From positions 1 to 64,000 of the forward strand of contig JAUNDD010000001.1 of NCBI GenBank assembly GCA_030526245.1: a DNA stretch of 64,000 nucleotides. Direction: 5' to 3'. Of the stretch, positions 35,360-43,868 are shown one piece after another; position 1 is the first letter of the stretch; every line of letters begins with the position of its first letter. The translations under genes were made by a program, and so were the position numbers. The notes under the pieces are model-generated. The model did no database searches. It was given only the letters and a program-made list of their open reading frames with translations, and had not been told where the DNA came from. Origin of the DNA: Lachnospiraceae bacterium (GTDB lineage Bacteria > Bacillota > Clostridia > Lachnospirales > Lachnospiraceae).

Positions 35360-36196
35360 TTATTCAGCTTTTCCGTCAGCGCCAAACAGAAGGATCTTTT
35401 CAACTGCTCTCTGCTTTACAGCCGCACGAACAGCACGTTCCATTGCCAGGAACGGTTCATTTGCGTTTGCTCTTACTGCATCCATCGCAGCCTGGCAAAG
35501 CTCGGTGTGGATATTGATTTTGGTGATACCCAGGCTGATGGCTGTACGAATATCGTCGTCACCGATACCGGATGCTCCATGAAGTACCAGCGGAACCGAT
35601 ACAGCATCGCGAACCTTCTCAACCACCTCAAAATTCAGCTTCGGCTCAGAGGTGTACACACCATGCTGATTTCCGATAGCAACCGCCAGGGAATCACAAC
35701 CGGTTCTCTCAACAAACTCGGCCGCCTGAGACGGATCGGTATACTGATAGTGAGCCAGCGCTTCCTCATAAACCGTCTCATTTCCCACATGCCCCAGCTC
35801 TGCCTCTACCGGCACGCCAAGCGGGTGGAAATAGTCTACAACTTCCTTGGTCAGCCGGATGTTCTCCTCGAAATCGAATGCAGATGCATCACGCATGACT
35901 GAATTCATGCCGTGCTTGTATGCGTTCTGTACGATCTCCATGCTGCGGCCATGATCCCAGTGGGTGATGACCGGAACCGTTGCTTTTTTAGCCATGGATA
36001 CCATCATCCAGCAGAAATCTTCGAACACCGTATTTCCTGTGAAACCGGTACCAAAGGAAATGATGACCGGTGCACGCAGTTCCTCGGCTGCATCGATGAC
36101 GCCCATCAGCATTTCTGCATTCCATACATTGAAATGCGGAATAGCATAATGCCCTGCTTTTGCCTTTTCTTCCCAATATCTGATGTTTGCTAACAT
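35360..36196 (-). CDS. Class II fructose-bisphosphate aldolase family protein 2
   Basis: 278 residues. Zinc ligand regions: THWDHGRS (about 80-87; the usual HxDH is present as HWDH), GNQHGVYTSEP (about 178) and VLHGASGIGDDD (about 208), followed by TKINIHTELCQA. It is only distantly similar to copy 1 at 23.7 kb, so the two probably act on different ketose phosphates. It lies between ADH 1 and the aldo/keto reductase; its upstream gap holds a TTTCCAACATTTAT element. Confidence 0.88.
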   Translation of the reverse strand: MLANIRYWEEKAKAGHYAIPHFNVWNAEMLMGVIDAAEELRAPVIISFGTGFTGNTVFEDFCWMMVSMAKKATVPVITHWDHGRSMEIVQNAYKHGMNSVMRDASAFDFEENIRLTKEVVDYFHPLGVPVEAELGHVGNETVYEEALAHYQYTDPSQAAEFVERTGCDSLAVAIGNQHGVYTSEPKLNFEVVEKVRDAVSVPLVLHGASGIGDDDIRTAISLGITKINIHTELCQAAMDAVRANANEPFLAMERAVRAAVKQRAVEKILLFGADGKAE

Positions 36197-36312
36197 ATCT
36201 TTCCCTTCCTTACTCAGAATAACTTATTACCATTTGCATATATAGTCTGCCACCTTATCTGCAGACCTGCGAGGCCTTACATACCAAACAAAATCGTACC
36301 TTAGCCCCATTA

Positions 36313-36326
36313 TTTCCAACATTTAT
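36313..36326 (-). promoter_or_regulatory. CCAACA-type element before the second FBP-aldolase gene
   Basis: TTTCCAACATTTAT in the 151-base gap between ADH 1 and the aldolase gene; on the minus strand ATAAATGTTGGAAA, where GTTGGA could be a -35 box with TACGAT 16 bases on. It resembles sites near 32400 and 38625. Confidence 0.4.
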
Positions 36327-36347
36327 TCATCTGCCAATGTATATGGT

Positions 36348-37391
36348 CTATTCCGGCATTTTGATAACGCCCTTTACGATGTCCGCTTTTCTGCTAAGCG
36401 CTTCTTCAAAGGCCCGCTGCACATCCTCATATTCATAAATGTCCGTTACCATCGACTTGACGTCAAACCGTCCCGAAGAAATAGCATCGATGGTCATCGG
36501 ATAATTGTTGGCATAACGGAATACCGTCTGGATCTGAACCTCACGGTTGATGCTCAGGAAGTTCACCGGAACATCTCCCGGTACCGTCCCGACGATCATG
36601 ATCTTACCGCCGCGCATAACCAGCTGCGTGGTCTGTTTAGCCGTATAAGGACTACCGGCGGTTTCAAATACAATGTCAGCACCCCATTCACCAAGAATTT
36701 CCTTTGTTCTGGCTACGGTATCTTCTTCCTTTCCATTGATGGTTTCCATCGCCCCAAGCTTCTTTGCCAATTCCAGACGCTTCGGCAACACATCCACCAC
36801 CACGATTTCAGATGCGCCCATGCTCTTGCAGGCCTGCAGTGTCATCAGACCAATGCAGCCGGCTCCCAAAATCACGATCTTTTTGCCCGGCTTTGCTCCT
36901 GCTTCCAGCGCTGCATGCATACCAACAGCAGCCGGTTCAACCAGGGCGCCTTCCATGGTATCCATGTTGTCCGGCAGCTTATAGGTCATGGATGCCGGAT
37001 GCTTGATATAATTTGTCAGCGCACCTCTATAGTTGGGCTGCGTTGCCAGGAAATCCACATCCGGACAAATATTGTAATGACCCTCCAGGCAGAATTTACA
37101 CTTACCGCAGGGTACACCCGGTTCAATGTTGACCCGGTCGCCCACCTTGATCTTCTTGACCTTGGATCCAACCTCAACGACCGTACCGGCACATTCATGT
37201 CCCAAGCCAATCTTCTGGTTCGGATCCTTCGGCGGAATAAACGGACCGCTTTCAAATCCATGAATATCCGATCCGCACATACCCACATATTCAACCTTCA
37301 GAACGATCTCGTCATCTCCGGGCACCGGCATCGGTGCATCCTGGATCTTCATCAGACCCGGTGTTACGAGAATTGCTTCCGTATTCTTCAT
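36348..37391 (-). CDS. Zinc-dependent alcohol dehydrogenase 1 (sorbitol dehydrogenase-like)
   Basis: 347 residues, medium-chain NAD(P)-dependent polyol dehydrogenase. Catalytic zinc site: Cys in GMCGSDIHGFE (about 37), GLGHECAG (His/Glu, about 62); structural zinc Cys in CGKCKFCLEGHYNIC (about 95-109); coenzyme fold ILGAGCIGLMTLQ (about 172-184) with an acidic residue (VVVDV) after beta-2, indicating NAD+. It would oxidise a polyol to a ketose. Closely related to ADH 3 at 56.4 kb. Confidence 0.92.
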   Translation of the reverse strand: MKNTEAILVTPGLMKIQDAPMPVPGDDEIVLKVEYVGMCGSDIHGFESGPFIPPKDPNQKIGLGHECAGTVVEVGSKVKKIKVGDRVNIEPGVPCGKCKFCLEGHYNICPDVDFLATQPNYRGALTNYIKHPASMTYKLPDNMDTMEGALVEPAAVGMHAALEAGAKPGKKIVILGAGCIGLMTLQACKSMGASEIVVVDVLPKRLELAKKLGAMETINGKEEDTVARTKEILGEWGADIVFETAGSPYTAKQTTQLVMRGGKIMIVGTVPGDVPVNFLSINREVQIQTVFRYANNYPMTIDAISSGRFDVKSMVTDIYEYEDVQRAFEEALSRKADIVKGVIKMPE

Positions 37392-37476
37392 TTCTTCCTC
37401 CCGAAACGAATGCGACTTGCGAGGCCGGACGGACCCTCTTCGCGTCCAGCCATCAACAAATCTTTCTCTCTATCGC

Positions 37477-38553
37477 TTAGTCCTCAAAATCGTAGGTAAA
37501 GATTACTTTGATTGCTTCCTTATCGGCCATGGCCTGGAAGCCTTCTTCCCAATGGGAAAGTCCCATTCTGTGAGTGATCATCGGCTGCACCTTGATCGCA
37601 CCGCTTTCCAACAGACGGATCGCATTTCTCCAGGAAGTGGAGTCATAAGCCATATGACCAATGATGCTCTTATTCCAGGATGTAATATCATTGATTGAGA
37701 ACTCCAGAGGTCTGAAGCCCCTGCCTACGCGAACCACTTCTCCGTTCGGTCTGAGCATTTCGATAGCCTGCTTCAGTGCAATGTTGGCACCAGAGCACTC
37801 GATCACCAGACCCAGATTGTCTCTTCCGCAAATCTCGGTACATCTTGCCACAACATCCTCGGTAGAACCGTTCACACAGTGGGTTGCACCCAGTTCCTTA
37901 GCAATACCGAAGCGTACCTTGGTATCCTCCTGCAGTCCTACCATAACGATATTCACCGCACCCATGATCTTAGCGATCTGTACTGCGAACAATCCAAGCG
38001 GGCCGGTTCCAAATACTACAACATCCTGACCCGGAAGCAGATGAGACTGCTGAGCCACGGCTTTGTAGGCATTACAAATCGGATCAAGCACAGCGGCTTC
38101 TTCATATTTGACATTTTCCGGTATCTCCCAGAGTGCATGCTTGTGAATGGCCAGGATCTCGCCCGGAACCAGGCAATATTTCGAGAAACCACCACCCCAG
38201 GTGTTATTATCCAGACCAAGGTTGATTTTACTTTCACAGCAGAGGAAATCACCGCGTTCGCAAGCCGGGCAAACACCGCAGACATGGGCGCTGTTGTCCG
38301 AAACAACTCTCTGTCCTACCTTCCAGTCCTTCACATTTTCGCCAACCTGAACGATCTCACCTGCAAATTCATGGCCGCGAATAGAATTGAACTCATCCGA
38401 TCCGCTGTCTACCTTGAAATGCTTCATGTCTGCTCCGCAGATGGCCGCCGCCTTGATTTCGATCACTACATCGTTCGGTCCGCATACCGGTACCGGAACA
38501 TCGATCAGCTTGTATCCGCCAAATGCTTTACCAAATCTTGCCAGTGCTTTCAT
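37477..38553 (-). CDS. Zinc-dependent alcohol dehydrogenase 2
   Basis: 358 residues, medium-chain dehydrogenase of a different subgroup from ADH 1. Zinc ligands in AICGADMKHF (about 38) and RGHEFAGEI (about 60); structural Cys in CGVCPACERGDFLCC (about 91-105); glycine motif FGTGPLGLFAVQ. First gene of the minus-strand unit ADH2-ADH1-FBA2-AKR. Phased TTTCTGT repeats lie 60-110 bases upstream. Candidate substrates are polyols or polyol phosphates (galactitol-1-phosphate or threonine dehydrogenase-like enzymes share this layout). Confidence 0.9.
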   Translation of the reverse strand: MKALARFGKAFGGYKLIDVPVPVCGPNDVVIEIKAAAICGADMKHFKVDSGSDEFNSIRGHEFAGEIVQVGENVKDWKVGQRVVSDNSAHVCGVCPACERGDFLCCESKINLGLDNNTWGGGFSKYCLVPGEILAIHKHALWEIPENVKYEEAAVLDPICNAYKAVAQQSHLLPGQDVVVFGTGPLGLFAVQIAKIMGAVNIVMVGLQEDTKVRFGIAKELGATHCVNGSTEDVVARCTEICGRDNLGLVIECSGANIALKQAIEMLRPNGEVVRVGRGFRPLEFSINDITSWNKSIIGHMAYDSTSWRNAIRLLESGAIKVQPMITHRMGLSHWEEGFQAMADKEAIKVIFTYDFED

Positions 38554-38613
38554 CGTATTCTACCTCCCTGTGAAATACGCCGTTTTTTCTATCTAGGCAA
38601 ATTCTACCACGCG

Positions 38614-38667
38614 TTTCTGTGCTTTTCAACATTTATTTCTGTGTTTCAGACATATTTATTTCTGTTT
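38614..38667 (-). promoter_or_regulatory. Phased direct repeats upstream of ADH 2
   Basis: TTTCTGT occurs at 38614-38620, 38636-38642 and 38659-38665, spacings of 22 and 23 bases. The last two are part of longer repeats, TTTTCAACATTTATTTCTGT and TTTCAGACATATTTATTTCTGT-like. Two-turn spacing fits a DeoR-type operator array. The rest of the 38554-38867 gap shows no gene. Confidence 0.5.
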
Positions 38668-38867
38668 ATACCTATTTTCCCACACATGTCAATCCGGATA
38701 GTGTTGGTTTAAACTTTGTTTTTATGCAGAATCAAAAATGGATACCTGTTTTCACAGATATCCATCATGAAATTATGCTCCATTCAGTCGTGCATCGACC
38801 AGCTGTCCCTCACCTGTGAATGGCTACTATCCTTTTCCGTTCCGCTTCCATGTAAACCCACAATCAT

Positions 38868-39626
38868 TTACCGGAAGCTTCTGACCACAATACCTTCTTT
38901 TTCAAAGGCTTCCCGGATCCGTTTTACAAAAGCAAATGCCTTCGGTCCGTCTCCGTGTACACAGAGCGTATCGCCCTTGATATCCAGCTCTTTGCCGTTG
39001 ATGGAGGTTACCTTTCCCTCCTTGACCATACGAATACAGCGCTCTATTGCGAAATCCTCATCCGTGATCATAGCACCTTCCATTTTTCTTGGAACCAGTG
39101 ACAGATCATCCATGTAGGCGCGGTCCACGAAAATCTCCGATGCCGTCTTCAGGCCGATCTTTTCAGCCTCTTCACCTAACACCGCACCGGCACAGTAAAA
39201 GATCATGATCTCCGGATCGATCTCATACACCGCTTCACAAATGGCACGGGATGTTTCCCGATCATCCTGGCAAAGATTGCCAAGCGCACCATGAGGCGCC
39301 ACATGCTGCAGCTTCAGTCCTTCTGCGGTGGCAAACGCCTGCAGTGCACCGATCTGATACTTCATGTAATTTTTCACCTCATCGAAGCTGAGTACCATCT
39401 TCCGACGTCCAAACCCCATCAGATCCGGATATCCCGGGTGGGCACCCACCGCCACGCCGCGTTCTTTTGCCATTTTTACTACTTTGGCCATGACCATAGG
39501 ATCTCCAGCATGATAACCGCAGGCCACATTGGTACTGGTCACATATTTAATGAGTTCTTCGTCTCCGCCAAGCCTGTACGCTCCGAAGCTTTCCCCCATA
39601 TCACTGTTCAAATCGATCTGATACAT
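38868..39626 (-). CDS. pxpA: 5-oxoprolinase subunit A (LamB/YcsF family)
   Basis: 252 residues, the usual size. Together with PxpB and PxpC it hydrolyses 5-oxoproline (pyroglutamate) to glutamate using ATP. Signature DLNSDMGESFGAYRLGGDEEL at the N-terminus is followed by NVACGYHAGDPMVM (metal/substrate region), VGAHPGYPDLMGFGRR and HGALGNLCQDD; the C-terminus has LCVHGDGPKA. It is last in the unit pxpB-pxpC-dehydrogenase-pxpA. No clear terminator follows. Confidence 0.93.
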   Translation of the reverse strand: MYQIDLNSDMGESFGAYRLGGDEELIKYVTSTNVACGYHAGDPMVMAKVVKMAKERGVAVGAHPGYPDLMGFGRRKMVLSFDEVKNYMKYQIGALQAFATAEGLKLQHVAPHGALGNLCQDDRETSRAICEAVYEIDPEIMIFYCAGAVLGEEAEKIGLKTASEIFVDRAYMDDLSLVPRKMEGAMITDEDFAIERCIRMVKEGKVTSINGKELDIKGDTLCVHGDGPKAFAFVKRIREAFEKEGIVVRSFR

Positions 39627-39729
39627 AGCTTTTTCTCCTTATTACCAGACACCTCACCCGTCGGCTCTCGCCGCCGAACCATCGTAAGGCTTTGACATAT
39701 CACAACGCTACATCCTGCGGATAGAGTCA

Positions 39730-39761
39730 GAGCTGACGCAAACCGCCGCTCGCGTCAGCTC
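39730..39761 (-). terminator. Stem-loop between the hydroxyacid dehydrogenase and pxpA genes
   Basis: GAGCTGACGC/GCGTCAGCTC, 10-bp stem, no T-run. Probably a processing or attenuation structure inside the operon. Confidence 0.5.
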
Positions 39762-39788
39762 CTTCTTCGATCCCGACTCCCCGGGGGA

Positions 39789-40754
39789 TTATTTATTTAC
39801 GACGTTTACCGGTTCTCCTGCCAGGAAAGCCTTCACGTTATCTACCGTAATGTCCATGATTCTCTGACGGGATGCCTGTGCTGCCCAGGAAATATGCGGG
39901 GTAATGAAGCAGTTCTTAGCCTTCAGCAGCGGATTGTCACCCTTGATCGGCTCAGTGGATACAACATCCAGGCCGGCCGCATATACCTTGCCGCTGTTCA
40001 GAGCATCGGCCAGATCCTGTTCTACTACCAGCTGTCCACGGCTGTTGTTGATCAGGATGACGCCATCCTTCATCTTGGCAATATTATCTTTGTTGATGAT
40101 ACCTTCGGTGGACGGGAAGAGCGGGCAATGCAGGAAGATCACATCCGATTTTGCCAGCAGCTCATCCAGCTCTACATACTCAGCCAGCTGCTTGCCGCTT
40201 TCTGTCTGGAACGCATCATAAGCCAAAACCTTCATATCCATCGCATTCAGAATCTTTGCCGTTGCCTGACCGATACGTCCAAGACCAATGATACCTGCCG
40301 TCTTGCCATACAGTTCGATCATCGGATAATCCCAGTAACACCAGTCTGCATTGTTTTCCCACTTGCCCTCAGCAACCGTCTGGGCATGATGTCCGTAATG
40401 GGAGCAGATCTCCATCAGAAGGCCAACCGCATACTGACCAACGATCTGGGTTCCATAGGTCGGAACATTCACAACCGGAATGCCCTTTTCCTTTGCGTAC
40501 TCATAATCCACTACATTATATCCGGTAGCCAGAACTGCAATCAGCTTGATATTCGGGCATTTATCCAGGGTCTCTTTTGTAATCGGAGTTTTGTTCATGA
40601 CAACGATCTCTGCATCGCCAATTCTTTCTGCAATGATCGGCGCATCTACATAAGATGTTCTGTCGTAAACCGTCAGTTCACCCAGAGCTTCCAGTCCGCT
40701 CCAGCTCAGATCTCCCGGGTTTTCCGTGTAACCATCCAATACTACAATTTTCAT
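39789..40754 (-). CDS. D-2-hydroxyacid dehydrogenase
   Basis: 321 residues, NAD(P)-dependent reduction of 2-oxo acids such as hydroxypyruvate or glyoxylate. Coenzyme motif GLGRIGQATAKI (about 155-166); catalytic Arg in NNSRGQLVVE, Glu in GLDVVSTEPI and His in TPHISWAAQ (about 287). It best resembles glycerate dehydrogenase/hydroxypyruvate reductase types. Its place between pxpC and pxpA is unusual and is discussed as a finding. Confidence 0.9.
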   Translation of the reverse strand: MKIVVLDGYTENPGDLSWSGLEALGELTVYDRTSYVDAPIIAERIGDAEIVVMNKTPITKETLDKCPNIKLIAVLATGYNVVDYEYAKEKGIPVVNVPTYGTQIVGQYAVGLLMEICSHYGHHAQTVAEGKWENNADWCYWDYPMIELYGKTAGIIGLGRIGQATAKILNAMDMKVLAYDAFQTESGKQLAEYVELDELLAKSDVIFLHCPLFPSTEGIINKDNIAKMKDGVILINNSRGQLVVEQDLADALNSGKVYAAGLDVVSTEPIKGDNPLLKAKNCFITPHISWAAQASRQRIMDITVDNVKAFLAGEPVNVVNK

Positions 40755-40799
40755 GCTGTCCTCCTTTATGTTAAACCAAACGTGAAGTACCTGTAAATA

Positions 40800-41744
40800 T
40801 TATACCTGCAAACTCTGCTCCAGTTGCCTGTACATTTCCAATTCCCGTATGTACAAATCCTGCGCCAGTTCCAGCGAGATCCGAATAAATCGCACTTTCA
40901 TACCCGGCATGCTCTGTGCCAGCAGAGGAAGATCCACTGATGACACCGTACCGATCTTGGCATAACCGCCGGTGCTCTGACGATCAGCCAGCATAATGAT
41001 CGGTTTGCCATTCGTCGGAACCTGTATCGAACCGAAGGAAATACCATCTGTGTTGATGTTGCCATCTCCCTTATGTTCAATCGGATCCGTCTCCAGCCGG
41101 CAGCCCATCCGGTCAAACTCATTGGTGATTACACCGCTGTGCCAGAAAAACTGATGCAGTCCATCGGATGTGAATTCGTCATCCTGTGGTCCGGTGATGA
41201 CCCGAAGTACCACCTCACCGGTCGGGAATACCTCCTGCGGTGCCCATCTTTTCTCCATCTCCGGCAGAGAAGCCCTTGGACTGCAGAACGCAATCTCATC
41301 GCCTTTCTCCAGCTTTCTGCCTTCCACACCGCCCAGATGATAACGAAGCAAGGTTGACTTGCTTCCCATGACCAACGGCACATCCAACCCCCCTGCAAAA
41401 GCAATATAGGCACGGCATCCGTTCTTCATTCCGCCAAAGGAAAGCACATCCCCTTTCGTTACGGCAACCGCCCGATACATCGAAAGCGGCTCGCCATTCA
41501 GGCAGGGACTAAGATCTCCTCCCGTCACAGCGATCACATTGGCTCTCGTAAAGCGAAGGGTCGGCCCCATAAAGGTAACCTCCAATGCCCCTTCTCCCCG
41601 GTCATTACCCACCAGAATATTCGCGATATGAAAAGACCGGCTGTCCATGGGGCCCGATGGCGAAACACCATACTGCTGATACCCGAAACGACCTTCATCC
41701 TGAACGGTAGTGAGCATGCCGCCATTTTCAACTACTATACTCAT
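40800..41744 (-). CDS. pxpC: 5-oxoprolinase subunit C (KipA/urea-carboxylase-related)
   Basis: 314 residues of the biotin-dependent carboxyltransferase-like family (AHS2/KipA). Motifs: LTTVQDEGRFGYQQYGVSPSGPMD in the N-terminal part (about 10-33), HIANILVGNDRGEGALE and MLADRQSTGGYAKIGTV near residue 250. It overlaps pxpB by 4 bases, coupling their translation, as expected for a stable B-C complex. Confidence 0.92.
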   Translation of the reverse strand: MSIVVENGGMLTTVQDEGRFGYQQYGVSPSGPMDSRSFHIANILVGNDRGEGALEVTFMGPTLRFTRANVIAVTGGDLSPCLNGEPLSMYRAVAVTKGDVLSFGGMKNGCRAYIAFAGGLDVPLVMGSKSTLLRYHLGGVEGRKLEKGDEIAFCSPRASLPEMEKRWAPQEVFPTGEVVLRVITGPQDDEFTSDGLHQFFWHSGVITNEFDRMGCRLETDPIEHKGDGNINTDGISFGSIQVPTNGKPIIMLADRQSTGGYAKIGTVSSVDLPLLAQSMPGMKVRFIRISLELAQDLYIRELEMYRQLEQSLQV

Positions 41745-42472
41745 ACTTCAACCGCCTTTTCAATTGTTTTAACTACATAGGTTCCGCGTTCAACATCCCT
41801 GCGGATCTGCTCATACTCATTGCGTGTAACCGGCACATGACGTACCCAATCACCGGCCTGCACCAGGAACGGATCCTCCTTGGAAAAATTAAAGATATCA
41901 AGGGGCGTTGAGCCGATTATATTCCAGCCACAGGGCTGATCGAAAGGAATCAGGTCCGAAAGATTAAGCTGTACAACAATGGAACGCCCGGGAATCTTTA
42001 CCCGCGGTTCCGGTCTGCGCTTGAAGTGAAACGGTTCATCAAAGCGTGCCATATACGGATGGCCCGGCGCAAATCCCAGCATGTACACATAGTACTCATG
42101 CTCGCTGTGCATGCGAATGATCTCTTCCGGTGAAACACCTTCCAGCCGTGCACATTCCTCCAGATCGGGACCCAGTTCCGTTCCATAGAGTACCGGAATT
42201 TCCTTGATGATCTTTTTCCCGGCAGTCACATCCTTCATGGTGCCAATTCTTTTTTCCAGTTCCTTTACCAGCGGATCAAAGCGAATGATCTCCGGCCTGT
42301 AATGGACGATCAGCGACGAATAAGTCGGTACCGTTTCAGTCACACCTTCAATCGGATCTTCTTCCAGCTCATTCTTCAGCATACGCACTTTCGCATTGAT
42401 CTCAAGGCTGATCTCGCTTCCGAACTCTACGGAAACCGCCCTGTCACCTGCTATCAAAAATCTTACTGCCAT
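41741..42472 (-). CDS. pxpB: 5-oxoprolinase subunit B (KipI-like)
   Basis: 243 residues from the ATG at 42472, preceded by AGAGAGG; the frame extends upstream to 42547 without support. AHS1/KipI family motifs: GDRAVSVEFGSEIS, ETVPTYSSLIVHYRP, VYMLGFAPGHPYMA and GWNIIGSTPL. First gene of the pxp unit. KipI-type proteins also inhibit sensor kinases in Bacillus, but with pxpA and pxpC present the oxoprolinase role is far more likely. Confidence 0.92.
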   Translation of the reverse strand: MAVRFLIAGDRAVSVEFGSEISLEINAKVRMLKNELEEDPIEGVTETVPTYSSLIVHYRPEIIRFDPLVKELEKRIGTMKDVTAGKKIIKEIPVLYGTELGPDLEECARLEGVSPEEIIRMHSEHEYYVYMLGFAPGHPYMARFDEPFHFKRRPEPRVKIPGRSIVVQLNLSDLIPFDQPCGWNIIGSTPLDIFNFSKEDPFLVQAGDWVRHVPVTRNEYEQIRRDVERGTYVVKTIEKAVEV

Positions 42473-42695
42473 TGTCAAAACCTCTCTGAGCAATAGGATC
42501 AGGAACCCTCGGCTTGCTGACCATTTCTCCAGCAGCCGTTCCACCACATTCTGATCTTTCCAAACATGGCTGCTTTGTTACAGTCCACACAGCAAACTGT
42601 AATGAAGCTTCCCTTTCTCGAAGTATACCATGCAAAGGATAAGATAAAATAATAAATTATTTTCCTTTAATATATTCGTGTTTTCTATATTTTAT

Positions 42696-43598
42696 TCATC
42701 CCGCATACAGCTTTTCCTGCAGCATCCGGCTCATCTCCCCCGGCTCCGCCAGCAGATAGCCATCCCGTTCCACATACTCGCCGTCCTGCGGGATCCGCAG
42801 CTTCTCGGAATAATAGGGCAACACCACCGGAATCTGCAGTGTCAGCTCCGCGATATCCTGCACGGTCATGTTGTGGGTGACATAGGCAAGGATCCGGTTT
42901 AAGGCCGCTGCCACCTGCAGAGGATTGTCGTAATTCAGCGAATAGATCAGCTTCTCCACCACATCCAGGCCGTCCCGGCTGATGTCCATGTCCTCAAACT
43001 CTTCCATTTCCAGTTCACGGGCCACATCCCGCAGACTGATCATGGCATAGTTTCCAATGTCGATGCCGTAGTTCGTTCGGATCGTCTCCGTCAGAAGCGG
43101 TCCGCCTCCCACCGCATAGGCATGTCCCAAACGGCCCTCACCCGCATCCGGGATCTCAACATACAGATCCGCATGCAGCGTTGTAAAGAACATCTCCTTG
43201 ATCCGATGATTGATGGTCATCAGGATGATGCCCTCTGCATCCTTTCGCAGATCTCCGTTTTCATGCTGCTCCTCCACCGAATCTCCGCAGATGATCAGCA
43301 TGGTATAGCAGTCCGCCAGGGCTGCTTCCGCGGGCTGCTTTACCTTTGTCAGGTCATATACAAAGGGCGGTTCCTCACTTTCGGTTTCTGTCTCTTCCGT
43401 CAGCCCCGCCTGCTCTCCCACAGACAGCTTATCCAGCTTCCCAACATCATCTGCCTTCTGCCCGTTTCCATCCTCCTGCCGCTGAACCTGATTATCGGAC
43501 ACGTAGTTGGTCCTTCCGGACATATACAGATACAGCCCGGCCGCCAGCAGGGCCAATGCCGCCAGCACCACAGCCAGAATACGCAGTACCTTCTTCAT
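42696..43598 (-). CDS. LytR-CpsA-Psr-like protein, apparently degenerate
   Basis: 300 residues from the ATG at 43598 (AAGGAGG upstream; a GTG just before is possible). One membrane helix (about 4-24), a polar linker, then an LCP-like core: MLIICGDS, IILMTINHRIKEMFFTTLHADLYVEIP, RLGHAYAVGGGPLLTETIRTNYGIDI in order (about 100-185). LCP enzymes attach wall polymers to peptidoglycan. Here the Arg of the usual S(L/I)xRD motif is Ala (LHAD), and the C-terminal Arg-containing motif is not seen. It may be a binding protein or have another role. It lies about 270 bases downstream of tatC. Confidence 0.7.
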   Translation of the reverse strand: MKKVLRILAVVLAALALLAAGLYLYMSGRTNYVSDNQVQRQEDGNGQKADDVGKLDKLSVGEQAGLTEETETESEEPPFVYDLTKVKQPAEAALADCYTMLIICGDSVEEQHENGDLRKDAEGIILMTINHRIKEMFFTTLHADLYVEIPDAGEGRLGHAYAVGGGPLLTETIRTNYGIDIGNYAMISLRDVARELEMEEFEDMDISRDGLDVVEKLIYSLNYDNPLQVAAALNRILAYVTHNMTVQDIAELTLQIPVVLPYYSEKLRIPQDGEYVERDGYLLAEPGEMSRMLQEKLYAG

Positions 43599-43868
43599 CA
43601 CGTCAGCCACCTCCTTGATCCATGCTATTATACCAAACCCTGGCTGGTTTTTTCCGTTTCGCAGAATATTTCGAAAGGCATACCTTTTTTAGACAGTTCA
43701 GGTGCAGCTCCTGCAAAGGTGCTTGACGAGGTCGTTCTGTCTCAGGCACGGCCCCCGCCTCAGTCATGCGTTTCAGATCTACTCGGAACAGAAAAGCGGT
43801 CATGCCTTTAACAGCACGACCGCCTCATATTTTTCATATCGATTTTAAAGTAAGCGAACACTTCGCCT

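Noticed and set aside
38701..38713. GTGTTGGTTTAAA, shared with the complement at 21666-21678, as a common operator
   Set aside because: At the second place it overlaps a plausible -35 box, but at 38701 it is on the other strand with no fitting -10 box; two copies of a 13-mer in AT-rich DNA are weak evidence.
42696..43598. Pseudogene call for the LCP-like gene
   Set aside because: The frame is intact with a good ribosome binding site and a sensible membrane topology; altered motifs alone do not show it is dead.
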